Of a DNA stretch of 64,000 nucleotides, positions 45,201 to 56,969 are shown piece by piece. This DNA comes from Gordionus sp. m RMFG-2023 (Eukaryota > Nematomorpha > Gordioida > Chordodea > Parachordodidae): contig NC_088776.1 of the NCBI RefSeq assembly GCF_954871325.1, positions 31,854,508 through 31,918,507 of the forward strand. Reading direction: 5' to 3'. A program made the translations under genes and the position numbers. Below the pieces are notes generated by a model. That model was given only the letters and a program-made list of their open reading frames with translations, was not told the origin of the DNA and did not search any database. The number at the start of each line of letters is the position of its first letter. The first letter of the stretch is position 1.

Positions 45201-48200
45201 TTTTAATAATCAATAATCTTTCGATAATTAAAAGTTGGTGGTATCATTTTTTAAAAAAATATTTATCAATGTATAAAAAAAATATACCCTTATAAATAAT
45301 ACAAGTTTAATAAAACTTTCAATTATAAAATATATTGACATCGAAATTAGCGAAAGAGCAAGCTTCAAACCGAACCTAAAGTTCATAACCAGGTTGAGTA
45401 GTCCTTTTTAAATCCGAAAAACACTCCTTTCTAACTCTTCATTTATCAGTTTATTATTAATTCGAATTGTTTGTTTATGAAAAAAATTATACCAAAATAA
45501 TTTTGTCATATTTAATTCCTATATTTCATTGTGGTTTAAAATTTGATAAGCGTATGATATTGATGAGATAGTTTCGCCTGCATTAGATTTGATAATATTC
45601 TTCATAATTTTTATTCACATTTCATAGGCAACACTTAATTGCATTCAAACAAGAATGTCTGAATGCAAAATACCAAATCACTGTGCTCTAGTAAATCTAG
45701 ACAGAAATCTAAAAATGGAGAATAACTGTTTATCAATATTGACAATCATTTTAACAATTATAAAAAAAATTATTAGGAAATTTTTTCAACTGCGGTACAA
45801 GAATGATTAACATTTAATTCCAATATAAACTTACAAAAACACTTATATACATAGTTTTTAATTTTTTATCTAATGATAAAAAGTAAATATGTAGTACCTT
45901 TTAGTTTAAAGATATACAAAGAAAAAATCTTTATTAACAAATAGAAAGAACGATATACTATTTCGCAAAGAAATATAAAGATGAGACCTTTATTGAATGA
46001 TCAAAAGTTGATTTTGGCAACAATCAAGTTTGTATTATTGTAATTTGAGAGTATTCGCAATAATGTGACATGCAAAACAAATAAAAATCATTCCATCTTG
46101 ATAAATTTTTAAATACTGCTAGGCATTGTTCGAGACAATGTTTAGTTCATTATTAGAGCTAAAATAGATGTTTCTGAATTTTCCCATATTAGTATATGTC
46201 AGAGACCTGCAGAGGTACCATTTGCACGGCCCGGCCCGGTTTTAAATTTTTTAGGCCTTGCCCGGATTTAAAAATTTAAGGCCCGGCCCGGATATTTTTT
46301 AAAAAAAAAATTTCAGGCCCGGCTTGGAATTTTTTAAAATTATATTCGACCTGGTATATACAAAAATTCACCTATGAGGTATTTTACCATATTTTTCAAC
46401 GAGTTTTATCGCTTATTATTTAAAAAATGCATGTAAAAAGCTAATATTTTGAGAATATTATATTGAATTTATAAAAATTATAAAACTGTTATTTATAAAA
46501 ATGGATATTTTGAGCATATACTATATTTTATATTGCATTTATAAAAATAAAACTAATATTCATAAAAATGGTAATAATATTTGTCATATACTATATTTTA
46601 TATTACATTTTAAAATTATAAAACTAATATTTAATTTATAAAAATGGAAAATATTTTGAGAATATAATATATTGTATTTAATTTACTATTTAATTTATAA
46701 AATAAAAATAAATCGCTATTTAAAAAAATGCATGTATAATAAATAGTATTTTGAAAATATAATCTAATTGCACAATATTAATATAATTTATTTTATAATA
46801 TAAATTTTTAACAAAAGAAGATAATTGTATTATATAATATTGTAAAAAAAAATAATGAAAAATGTTGGATTAAAAACCTTCATGACTCAAGGTAAATATA
46901 ATAAATGCAATAAATATTTGACAGTTTGCAAAGTAAAAAACCAGCATGATTGGCGAAACCCTATACTCAATAAAGATATTAAAAATTCACAAATTATCAT
47001 GAAGAAAGAGAAGCATATCTACCTTTTCAGGTTGAAGATTACTTCTTCTTTCTTCAAGAATTCTCCCAGTAGTGGAAAAATTCCGCTACAGCTTGCACTT
47101 AAAGCAGGAATTGCCAATTTTGCTAAAATTGGAAATTCGCTTTGATGAGCCGCCCATCACTCTAACAAATTATCCACCTTAAATGTTTTATCTATTATTT
47201 ATGTAATTATAATATTCATCATCGGGTATTGAAATATTACCAGAATTACCATCGCCCCATTTATCATAAAACGATTCAGTTTGTTTAACAACAGTAGTAA
47301 TTTGACTGGTCAATGGTATTTCATTTACTTCCTGAGCCTCTTGTAATTTAATATAATCTTTTATATAGTTTTCCGTCATTTTGCGATCTGTCCCTGACTA
47401 CATACGTATTGCTTGAATTTGGGACAGAGAAAAAGAGAAATAAAATGATACTTGTGTAAAACAAATTTTTCAATTAAAAAATGCTTTATATTAAGTAAAA
47501 TCAATTACAAACTTTAAGAAGTGATAATCCTTTATTTGATTGTTTTGGTAAAATATATTAAAAAATATATTAATAATACTTGAATATTGGGGCTTATTTA
47601 AGATATTCCTTTATTTGATTGTTTTGGTAAAATATGTTGTAAAAATTTAGATATGAATTATAAAAAAATATATTAATACTTTGAATAAATTTGCAGGAAA
47701 TTAATAATTAGATCGATCTGTGGGTTGTTAGGTAGTGTTAACCATCACCCAATATTATATTAATCATAACTATAATATAATATAATCTTATAACCATTAA
47801 CTCATAATGTAAAAATTTTTATAAAAAATATTAAGGCCCGGCCCGGGTTTAACAATCTTAAGCCCGGCCCGGATATATTTTAAAAAAAATTTTTTAGGCC
47901 CGGCCCGGATATGTTTAAAAAAAATTTTTTAGGCCCGGCCCGGGTATATTTAAAAAATTTAAAATACGGCCCGGCCCTGCCCGGGCTTAGGGCCGGGCCG
48001 GCAGGTCTCTGGTATATGTATTATATCCATGAATCAAATAATTTTGTTTATGTCATAACTACATATTCAACATTTTTAAAACAAATTCTTCTTATATGGC
48101 AATAAATAAAATAATTCATCTTATCTAAATAAAGTGGTTAATATTGCATTTTAAAGTAAAAAACCGGCGTATTTTTGGTTTTGGTTACAACATAATTTTT

Positions 48201-51200
48201 CATAAGTTTCAATGCTAAGAATCGACCGATACTGTAGAGATATCGGTATCCAAAAAATTATATCTGTGCATCTCTCCATAAAATTTATATTAAAAACATT
48301 TTTAAATAATGCAAGCAAAATAATATAAAAAGAAAAATTAACTTTTGATAAACTTGAGCGAAGATATCCTTAAATAAGCCATCATAATTCTTGAGTATAG
48401 TATTTTTTGTGCTAAGATAGAGAGGCATCTTTTTCTGTAAAGCATATTCCAATGAACTTTCGGCAAACTCGGTTATAGACTTGTATGTGTATATATTAAA
48501 ATTTAATTTTAAAAAAAACTTTACATTTTTACTTTTTAAAAATTCCGCTATTTTTTTCTTTTCAACGATTTCTCATTTTGTTTTTTTTTTTAATCCTTCG
48601 ATTATAAATATAATCATTATGTTTTTTTCTCACTTAGTAATTTAACTTATATTACAAGAAAAATTGGTAACTTGTCTAGTATTGAACATGGCCATAGCTA
48701 CACCTCCATCTAATTCAAAATCATCCGAATTATTATTGGGCATAAATTCATGAACTAGATGTTGTATCATTTCCCCTTTTCCTTGAATAGGCTCAAATCT
48801 TATAAACAACTTTCCAGGTCCTGGAACCAAAAAATCAACGGCTTTATACTTTTTTTAAGAAAAAATTATTATTGTATTTTTGTTGAAGAGTCCTTTTAGT
48901 TTTGACTTTTTTGAAACTAAATCGTTAAGGAACCAACGCTATATGTTGTTTAATTTATTAAGATTATAACAAGCATCAAATTTCATTTAGGTGGCTAGTT
49001 GGACTACTTTTTATTTATTTGAAAATCAGAAATGTTCAGATGTTTAAATATTGTTCTAAAATTGATACAAGATAATCTGAGCTCTAGCTCGAGACTGCCA
49101 AAATTTTAACTAAAAAATATAATAGGAGAAAAGGTATTATGAATGATTGGAAAGGTCGGATGTAAGGGTAGAAGACAAGCATATATAAAGGTTAGAGGAT
49201 TGGTTAGGCCCGATTTCCCTATCAAATCCTTAACAATAATGCTTTAAAAATATTAATTTCAGAAAATAATGATACCTGATCGCCAAAAGCATGCCTACCG
49301 ATTATAATGGGATTTTCCCAAGTTGAAACGAGTCTAGGAATGTTTTTGCATAAGATAGGTTCTCTAAATACGGTACCGCCTAATAAATTCCTGATCGTTC
49401 CATTCGGAGATTTCCATATTTGTTTGAGACCAAATTCTAATCATTATTTTTAGAATTCAGCATAAAGTGTCAATTTCCATTCATTTAATAAATAGTGCAA
49501 TCATGATCTTTCCCTTCAATTTATATTGTTTACAAAGTTTTCAATACTTTTAATATTAAAATAAAAGCAAATAAATATTTAAAATATAAATTTAGGAAGA
49601 TATAATATATGTATATTTTAAACCTTTAACTCGGGCTTCATCTGGGGTTATTGTAGCACATTTAATACCAACGTTATGTTGTTTGATAGCTTTGGCGCAA
49701 TCAATCGTCACTTTAAAAAAATTCAAATATGATAATAGTGAAGGTAAAAAGTCTGCTATATATCAAAACCGAAGACAGGACATATGGTCCGTCTGGTTTT
49801 TGCCAATCGGTCTTCATTAAAAAATTTTAAATGCTAAATAATTAATAAAATTTATAGTATTTTTATATTTAATAAAATCTTTCACATTTATTTTTATAAA
49901 TACTAATTTAATATTTTTATTTAAAAATTATATTAATTTTTTTTTATTATTCTTATTAATAAAATTTAAAAATATCGAAATGGCTTAAATTATTTTCTTA
50001 ATCTAATGACCAACTCTCTTTATTATCCTGATTCTTCTTAACCCCTTAAGATATTTTACTCTGTTATTTAAATTATAAAATGTATTATATATACGAAGAC
50101 AAATTTTTATAAAGTGCTCATTTAAGGTAGGGCTTGGAACCGAAAAATAAATAAACTGCCAAAAATAAGACAAAAATGAACTTAGAAAAACCGAAAGTCA
50201 AAGGGAAATACTTAGATCTAAAAAGATTAATATAAGTAAAATTGAGATAATTAAACCTTTTATAATCTAGGTTGATAATAAGTTAAACATGTTTATTTTT
50301 AAATTTGAGTATTATTATATTTATTTTAGGCGTCAAAAAGCCCAAATGTATGATCTATATTAAAATATTTATTATAATTGGTATATCTATCTATAGAAAA
50401 TTATAAACTTAAATATCATAAAATATAAACCATATTAGAGTAAAAATAGACACTAGTCAAAAAGAATAGAGTGCTAAAATATTCGAAGGAAACAGGAAAC
50501 AACTGAAACTGAATAAGAAAATTAAATATTTTATTAAAAAATTCAATTATTTTAAATTTAATGAAATTCTATCTTTTTAAATGAATTGAATGAACTTAAA
50601 AAGAATGCGATCGTCAAAAAAATGATGAAGAGACAGAAAGTGTTATCTAAAGTTAAAGTGACGATTAAAGATGGACTTTTAATTTTTATTTTAAATTTTT
50701 TTTTTTATAAAAGCTCAAATTTATAAAAATTATTTCGATAACATATCAAAAATATAGAACAATTTAAAAAAACTTTGTTTATCAGTGGTTCTCTTCGACT
50801 TGAACCTCGGAAAGATATTTTATTTTAAAATGATTTTATAAATATTCTTTTCAGTCAAAAGCTGAGGTATTCAAAAATGTAATGTAATTTATTTTTTTTA
50901 AAAAACGATTTTTTTGATTTAAATTGTGATTAAAAACAAATAATATTTGATAAACCTCAAATTTATTATATAATAATATATGAATAAATTATCAATAAAA
51001 AGCTGGCCAAAATATAATTATGCATAAAAATTGGGCTAGTGAATATTTGTTCTTTTTATTTAATTAAGGCCCCAATTTGTTGTTTTAAAATTATTTCAAC
51101 TAATTCAGCAATATACAACTTTATATTTTAAAATATTCTAATAACAACTAATGGAGCCAAGAAAGGGAAGAACATTTTAAATTGCTGTTAATCCAGATAC

Positions 51201-54200
51201 AAATATCTTATTCATTTTGGTAAAATTCCATACAAGGTAGTTGTACAGGAAAATTTGATTAAGGGCAAAAATATTATAAGTATAGTAACACAATTGTTTA
51301 CAATGTATCATCAACTTCTATAGGATTTTATTCGAATGAACCTTAAGAATCGTTTGGGAACCGAAATAGCCGGAAACTAGTTTTCCTAGTTATAAACATA
51401 AATCCAAACCACAATAAATATTGTTTGTAATTTTCTTTTATTTAAATCTCAATTGATGAAAAATAATGGCCTGTTCTTTATTATTACAAAGGTCTGTGCT
51501 GATATTAAAATAAAACCCCGATCCGATATTTTACTTGTATTTTGGTTATCTTATATATAATTTCATGAAAATAATAATAAAAGGAACCAAAATTCAATTT
51601 ATTTGTAATGTTTAAAAAAAATCGAATTATTTAAAAAATAAAGCAGCTAAAAAAAATTTTAATTAAATTATATGCAACAAGAAAAGGATTCCGCTAATGT
51701 TAAATGTCTTGTTTAAGCGGATTTTAAAAAGGGGCAATTCAAGATTTCAGCCAAAAGTAAATTACCTAAGCTTGGAGATTTTGTCCATAGATGACAGCAA
51801 GGTTGGAAATCTACTGGCGAAATTTCGAAGCTTAAAACATTATATTTAACCTATACTTGATTATACCGTTTTTAAAAATCGTGTAAATTGAGTAATTAAA
51901 TAATACATTCAACCATAAAAATTTCCTATAATAACTGGATGCTTAACTTTCGAACCAAAAAAATACACCTAATAATAAAGTTAGTTGTTTTTTGAATAGA
52001 AAATACAATATAAATTTTTTATAACATTGGTATGAAGATATATGCAAATAAAAACAATCTAAATATCGTCGGTTTTGTAGTAATATTGATCAGATTGGTG
52101 AAAATTTTATGGATGGGCATAGTTCTATAATTAAAATTTTCAATTACATATGATATAAGTCAAAATTTAAAATAGAAAATAAAATGAGTCAATTTTTTAA
52201 AATCACCTGGATTCCAAATATATTTAAAAAAACGCTTGGTTGGCCTAAAAAAAGGTTTTTTACAATAAGGTTGATCATTTATAGCATCCATTTAATATTA
52301 AAATTTTCATTTTCCTTTGAAGCAATTAACAAAATACAGTTAATGTTATTTAAAATAACGAAATTTTCAGGCCTGAAAAGGTTATTCCATGTCAAATCAA
52401 ACACCTCACAGCCGATCCTTTTCAATTACCTTCAAAAATATGTGTTAGCTCTGTGGCAATTATATTACCTGAGGTATAGAGATTAAAAGTATGAAAATCG
52501 GCTTTTTTACCCTTTAGATTTTAATTAAAAACTAAATTAGTTTAAATATTGAATCCAATATTATTAATAACAAGTCAATAATTATGAGGAAACATCAAAA
52601 AATTTTTTTAATATGTGTCATTTTTAATACAGTATTATATCAGATCATTAAAACATAATATGCAACCTTGATCATTTGTCGCATCTCGGTTCATTATGCT
52701 CAGGTCAAATGTTATTAACTCCAAATCAATGAACGGGAAAATCAACATTTCTTTTATCATTTCCCATATTATTCTTTATATTAAAATTATAAAATATTTA
52801 TAATAAATATATAAAAATTTATGAATTTTAAAAAAAATAAATAGGACTGTGCCGCTATTAAATATCAAATCGGCACCAATATTTAGCGTTTTCCAAAAAT
52901 ATTGGATCGGGCTGATACCTGTAAAAACCCGATCCGATCTTTTTAATTTCCTTTTGTTATTTTATGTATATTTATTTACATTAATTATATTTTCTAAATA
53001 ATTTTTTTTAAACACTACAAATGCACAACACCCCTTAAATTTTATTTATTTTTTTGAATAGATTTATAGTATTTTAAAAGTTTTTTTTATAAAAATAGAA
53101 AGGAACACCCAACACCCAACGTTTAATTTATTTTATTTTTTAAAATATGGTATCTGAATTATGAAAATATTTAACAAAAGACAAAGATAATTTTGCAAAA
53201 TGCATTATCTGCAGAATTTTAATTTCACGAATAATGAAAAATTCATTTAATACTACCAATATCCATAAACTTTTTTAAATTATTGTAGAAATAAAAAATT
53301 TTAATTAAATGCATAATTCGATTTTTTGCATAAAAAATAATGATTTCTTAATTACATATGGTTCAAAGGGAGGTGGTGAAAAATCAATTTAAATATTGGA
53401 TCAGTTTTGAGCCAATATTGGATGGGATTGGTGAAAAATATGTAGATTGGCATAGCCCTAATAAAAGATCATTTAAATCATCAAAACTATATAAAATAGC
53501 AGTATTCTTAGCAAAAAATCAATCTTAACCCATAGGTTACCAAGAAAATTAATAAACAGCCCTTACCTAAAATATAAAGAATATTAAAATTTCATTTTTC
53601 AAATATCATATAGTATATCTATAATATTGTGAGACAATTCTCACAAATGTAACTTAATATAAAACAAATGTTAACATTGAATATATTTATTATTACAATT
53701 TAATTTTATTACATTATCTTTATGATTTGTAAGAAAATATATATTATATAAGAATATGGTGTATTTATATCATATTATAAAATATATCAAATGATCAGGT
53801 TCAGGTTAGTCTTGTCACTATAACAGCCTACCATTTGATGCATCATATAATCAGCTTTTGCTTAGTATTAGGAGAATAACTTCTGGTTTATTTGTAGCAT
53901 TGTCAATGTTTGCCATGCATTCTGCTAATTATTTGCAATTTTTTCTTAATTGGGTGAAAACATCTTAAATGTTACATTGTTTTGAAAACCAAATAAAGTT
54001 TAAATGATTTTTACTTTATTGAAATAGTGAATTCCTTTGTTAATTCTCTCCTATTTCTTTTAATAGAATTTTTTGAATGTTATCACAATAGTACAAAATA
54101 ACTATTCTTTTAATTTAAATTTGAGAAACATTCATTGTTATTGTACCTTTGCTAAATTTTTCACACTAAACTTTATATGAATCCATTTTGTAATCAAAAA

Positions 54201-54549
54201 TTTTCCTTAAAAAATTTCATAAGAGAATTTATAATTATGAAATTTTACCGAACAATCAATTTAACCCTGCTGGTAAAAGATGCTATTTTTTAATTTTGGC
54301 ATTGTTCCATTAGGATTTTGCATAAATTTTTAATTACTCCTTACAAGTCATAAAATATCATTTAATATATAGATATTTTTATTATTAAAACATAATGAAA
54401 TAAGGATCTAAGATATTATAGGTAATCCAATGGGTGAGACTCCCAGGTTAATAATATAACTAATTTAATTAAATTGAAATGAGATAACTAAATATGACAT
54501 TTTATTAACCTTGTCATTTCATCACCAAGAGCTTCAACGACTTTTCCAC
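42089..54549 (-). CDS. IDH: NADP-dependent isocitrate dehydrogenase, spliced host gene
   Basis: Nine exons on the minus strand spell an almost complete NADP-type IDH, the enzyme that oxidises and decarboxylates isocitrate to 2-oxoglutarate with NADP+. All visible junctions fit GT-AG introns and codon phases agree, except across one gap. Substrate-binding residues are present: NGTIRN, VFREP and GRHAFGDQ (equivalents of human IDH1 Arg100, Arg109, Arg132). So are STKNTIL (catalytic Lys), EHRLIDD, and YDGDVQSD (metal-binding Asp). Not found: the first exon with the start codon or any targeting peptide, and a tiny exon between 48342 and 44890. The protein ends about 30-40 residues early. Divergence and large introns suggest fast evolution; because every placed exon is open, I favour a functional gene over a pseudogene. 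Confidence 0.9.
42540..42692 (-). CDS. IDH: IDH exon with [12 protein letters not shown]
   Basis: The 153-bp exon encodes [40 protein letters not shown] and [10 protein letters not shown]. The [12 protein letters not shown] block binds NADP. The stretch between CP and EAAHG is a few residues longer than usual. The acceptor is CATCATATAG and the donor GTTTTA. Confidence 0.95.
43330..44095. repeat. Degenerate ~120-190-bp tandem array in an IDH intron
   Basis: A unit with GCATTTTTAGATTCRCAATT, TAATTYTGAGTTC, AATAAAATTTAAAATTATGT, TTAGCCTTTTAGCC and ATATTTCGAACCGATATCGA recurs about five times, starting near 43342, 43485, 43605, 43735 and 43928. It lies between the IDH exons at 42692 and 44764. 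Confidence 0.75.
44764..44889 (-). CDS. IDH: IDH exon with [10 protein letters not shown] and YDGDVQSD
   Basis: The 126-bp exon encodes [32 protein letters not shown] and DVQSDFLAQ, with the three metal-binding aspartates. The family's KIWYEHRL reads GICYEHRL here, a Trp-to-Cys change. The acceptor CTCCTTAG is the likely one; the donor is GTTATA. Confidence 0.9.
46200..48011 (-). mobile_element. Internally deleted hAT in an IDH intron
   Basis: Perfect 8-bp flanks GTATATGT (46192-46199 and 48012-48019) bound an element with CAGAGACCTGC / GCAGGTCTCTG ends. GGCCCGGCCCGG boxes repeat near both ends, as expected for hAT subterminal binding sites. On the minus strand a short N-terminal-like frame (47379-47188, [20 protein letters not shown]) is followed by a frame-broken dimerisation domain ([20 protein letters not shown], then [20 protein letters not shown], 47125-46980). 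The catalytic middle is missing, so it is a deletion derivative. About four degenerate ~70-bp repeats fill 46420-46720. Confidence 0.9.
48343..48479 (-). CDS. IDH: IDH exon with STKNTIL
   Basis: The 137-bp exon encodes [36 protein letters not shown] and KDIFAQVYQ, including the catalytic Lys region. It ends with two bases of a codon at a GTTAAT donor. The next identified exon cannot be joined directly (phase mismatch and about nine residues absent), so a small exon of length 2 modulo 3, perhaps about 29 bp, is expected in the 3.45-kb gap. Confidence 0.9.
48672..48848 (-). CDS. IDH: IDH exon with VPGPGK and an enlarged loop
   Basis: This 59-codon exon encodes [20 protein letters not shown], then a Lys/Gln-rich stretch, [20 protein letters not shown] and AMFNTRQ. 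The catalytic Tyr is kept, though the usual YRATDF reads YKAVDF. The segment between HEF and GGVAM is several residues longer than in human IDH1 and rich in Asn/Asp. It is in frame with both neighbours. Confidence 0.9.
49276..49436 (-). CDS. IDH: IDH exon with substrate-binding arginines
   Basis: The 161-bp exon encodes [39 protein letters not shown] and [14 protein letters not shown]. It carries the three arginines that hold isocitrate in this enzyme family. The acceptor ATGATTAG and donor GTATCA are canonical. The intron to the previous exon is only 187 bp. Confidence 0.95.
49624..49710 (-). CDS. IDH: IDH exon with [16 protein letters not shown]
   Basis: The 87-bp exon encodes [20 protein letters not shown] then TPDEARVK, one of the most conserved IDH blocks. 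The acceptor is TTTTTTAAAG and the donor GTTTAA. Phase joins perfectly to both neighbours. Confidence 0.95.
49790..51480. other. IDH intron sequence with scattered transposon ends
   Basis: No exon was found. GGGCTTGGAACCGAAAAAT at 50131 and GGGAACCGAAATAGCCGG at 51356 may be ends of an old element; the orientation is not clear enough to call it. Confidence 0.35.
51488..52127. mobile_element. MITE family TAGGGCTGTGCCGAT, copy 2
   Basis: Left AAGGTCTGTGCTGATATT and right GGATGGGCATAGTTCTA form the degenerate TIR. Interior motifs ACCCCGATCCGATATTTTAC and CAGATTGGTGAAAATTTTAT match the other copies. It lies in the IDH intron between the exons at 52667 and 49710. Confidence 0.7.
52667..52773 (-). 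CDS. IDH: IDH exon with [14 protein letters not shown]
   Basis: The 107-bp exon encodes [20 protein letters not shown] then [14 protein letters not shown], matching the IDH segment from IIWELIKEKLIFPY to [10 protein letters not shown]. The acceptor AATATAAAG and donor GTTGCA keep the phase. The flanking introns (about 1.7 and 3.0 kb) each contain a MITE copy. Confidence 0.9.
52842..53460. mobile_element. MITE family TAGGGCTGTGCCGAT, copy 3
   Basis: The TIRs are TAGGACTGTGCCGCTATT and GATTGGCATAGCCCTA, with inner blocks AACCCGATCCGATCTTTTTA and GGATGGGATTGGTGAAAAAT shared with the other copies. It lies in the IDH intron between the exons at 54510 and 52773. Confidence 0.75.
53461..54500. other. 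IDH intron sequence, AT-rich, no further feature
   Basis: No exon or element end was recognised. Confidence 0.4.
54510..54549 (-). CDS. IDH: IDH exon with [14 protein letters not shown]
   Basis: This 40-bp exon follows a TTATAATTTTAG acceptor and precedes a GTTAAT donor. It encodes [13 protein letters not shown], the N-terminal signature of NADP-IDH (human GGSVVEMQGDEMTR). It ends after two bases of the Arg codon. The preceding exon is not identified. Confidence 0.85.
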
Positions 54550-55069
54550 CTAAAATTATAAAGATATATCATAAAAAAGAAAATAATTTGAAACCTTTTA
54601 TTTTGTGAACCATTTCGTGGCCAAATAGTTAGAAAATAAAAGTAAATTACTGACATCTGTCAATTGAGAGCTCAATTTTAAAAAAAAAATAAAATTCATC
54701 ACCGACTTAATTATTTTACATAATTTTACCATTTTTTTTTCTGCTTTTAGAGTTCATATTCATAACAATATAAAACAAATAAACTAATCCCTCTTATAGA
54801 AAATAACAATTTTTATATAAATCCCTTTTAAATAATAATATATTACAAGAGTGGGCAAAAAAATCAAAAAATATTAATCACAAAATAAAAATGACTTTGC
54901 TTATCATAAAAAAATGACTCCACACTTAACATAAAAAACGATACACATAACAATACTGTTCATATTAAAACTAATCATTGATATTTATTTGTTATATTTA
55001 TAATGTGCAATTAACAAAAATGAAGGTTTTATGTATGTGTTTTTTATTTTAATGAAATAAAAAAAAATT

Positions 55070-55250
55070 CTTCCCTTTACATAATTCGAATGTAGGCTTG
55101 AATACAAAAGTTTTCAAACCCGTTTTGAGAGGTTTAAACCAAAGGGTAATTTTTATTTTTGAACCGAACCTGAACCTTGAACCATTATTTTTATCCGAAC
55201 CTGAATCGAATCGATATTCGTTTCGGTTTGGATCCCTGGTTTTGATTGAT
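55070..55250. mobile_element. Solitary hAT right end
   Basis: A run of GAACC/GAACCTGAA boxes ending in GGTTTGGATCCCTGG resembles the right ends of the CAGGGAT-type hATs at 14070 and 26933. No matching left end was found. It lies upstream of the first placed IDH exon and may be in intron 1. Confidence 0.5.
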
Positions 55251-55930
55251 ATATTTTTATACATAATTTTTTAATTTATTATTTAAATAGAATTTATTTC
55301 GCTTTTAAATAATAAATGCAATAATCTTATAATAATTTGCACATTTGAGATAAAACAGCTGTTAGGTCAAATGCTACATAAAATCAGACCACAATATAAC
55401 ACTTATCAATCCTGAAATTGAAAATTAATCATGGGAATAATCCTTGAGTTGATACAAATTTTATCAAATATGATAAAACAATTATACACCATTTAGAAAA
55501 TGTTATTTTCATATGCAAAAGTAGAAAAGTAAAGCTGGAACTAAATTGAAATCCAAGGGAAGAAGTTCTCTAATAATTTTATGTCAAGGCGTTAATAAGT
55601 TATTAATGCTTTTTTAAATAAAATTAGGAATTTAATATTAAAGAAGGAGGTAAATGGAAAACAATTAGTTTGAAATATATAGTACTAAACAGCATGACGA
55701 AAATAATTTATCTGGCTAAATGAGACTACTGTCAATTAATAACGGTTAAGCGGCTCTTTCCAACTAAAAATTTGAAGATTCAAGCTGATAAATTATCAGC
55801 TTGGAAAATAATTGAAGATATCAAGTCAAGTCTTCTGTATCTTTTATAACCTTCACTTCCTAGGGCTACAAATTTAAATAAAAATATTCCTGATTTAAAG
55901 TTGCTAGTTAACATCTGGTTACAAAAATAT
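55251..55930. other. AT-rich interval, no gene
   Basis: I searched it for a first IDH exon and saw none that I could support. Confidence 0.4.
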
Positions 55931-56309
55931 TGTGATTGTATGAATAATTGGATGCTATAATTATTTTTTGTCTGGAGTATATATATTTATCTATACATTG
56001 GTTTAAGATAGTTTTTTTATATAAATTTGAATAATTATTGTATAATAAAATTTTAAATTTAAATTTGAATAATGAGTATCAGTCGATATTTATTATGCAA
56101 TTTATAATTTTCTATCCAACGATATTTATTATGCAATATATAAATTTTGTATAAATAGACAAATATTTGATAATTATCATTTATAATTTTTTTTTAAAGA
56201 GATTATAAAATAATTTTTGTAGAAATATTCATTATTCATTTTTTTTGGTTTTATTTTAATATAATAATGATTATTAAATTTATTGAAATCCTCAGCCTCC
56301 TAAACTATA
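55931..56309 (+). repeat. 5' LTR of gypsy element 2
   Basis: Begins TGTGATTGTATGAATAATTG and ends CTCAGCCTCCTAAACTATA, matching the 3' LTR. Just after it, ATGGTGTCGGAGTGAGG is a plausible tRNA primer-binding site. It contains a short internal duplication of ACGATATTTATTATGCAA-like sequence. Confidence 0.85.
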
Positions 56310-56414
56310 TGAAAAATGGTGTCGGAGTGAGGAAAATAAAATTTATACCAGGGACCTGAAGATTTCATTAATGATATTATAAAGTAAAAAACAATATTTA
56401 TATATAATATATAT

Positions 56415-56960
56415 CAGAGACCCTGAAATTTTTTTTTAAAAATACCCGGGCCGGGCCTGAAATTTTTTTTTTAAATACCCGGGTCGGACCGTAAATTTAA
56501 AAAAAAAAATTTATACAACATGAATTATATATTCAACAATTAGATATGGTTATAATGATTATATATAGTTATGATTAAAATAATGTTGTGTGAAAGTTAA
56601 CACTAGCCAACACTAATAGTATCTATTACATAAAATAATTATAGTTTTCCTGCCATGGAATAGATACGCAAAGGATAATAGGTAATAAATACATTATTAT
56701 ATAATATATTTATATTTTTTATTAATTAAAGTATCAGTTTTAATTTTTTATAATACAATTAATATAGTAAATTCTCAAAATATTATTAACACAAATTTTT
56801 TATAGTATCAATTTGTAATATACTAAATATCTGTTTAGAATATATATAAAAATGTAATATGTACTGTTGTTATACGGCTCGTTTTGAGCCGATTTTTAGA
56901 AACGGCTAACACAGTAGTTTATCCAGAAAAATATTACGCAAGCCTGAAATTTTTTTTCAT
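56415..56960. mobile_element. hAT fragment inside gypsy element 2
   Basis: Starts CAGAGACCCTGAAATTT, carries CCCGGGCCGGGCC boxes, and then has TATAGTTATGATTAAAATAA and TTAACACTAGCCAACACTA stretches. These match the inverted sequence of the 46200-48011 hAT near its right end. Its far end is not defined. A second similar end, CAGGGACCTGAAG, lies at 56349. Confidence 0.6.
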
Positions 56961-56969
56961 AATTATAGG

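Noticed and set aside
45350-45400. Candidate for the tiny missing IDH exon (a frame with RFEA)
   Set aside because: The acceptor is possible but there is no donor at a suitable distance and the phase is wrong.
52184-52486. 100-codon + strand frame in an IDH intron
   Set aside because: Opposite strand to the gene, AT-driven composition and no recognisable motif.
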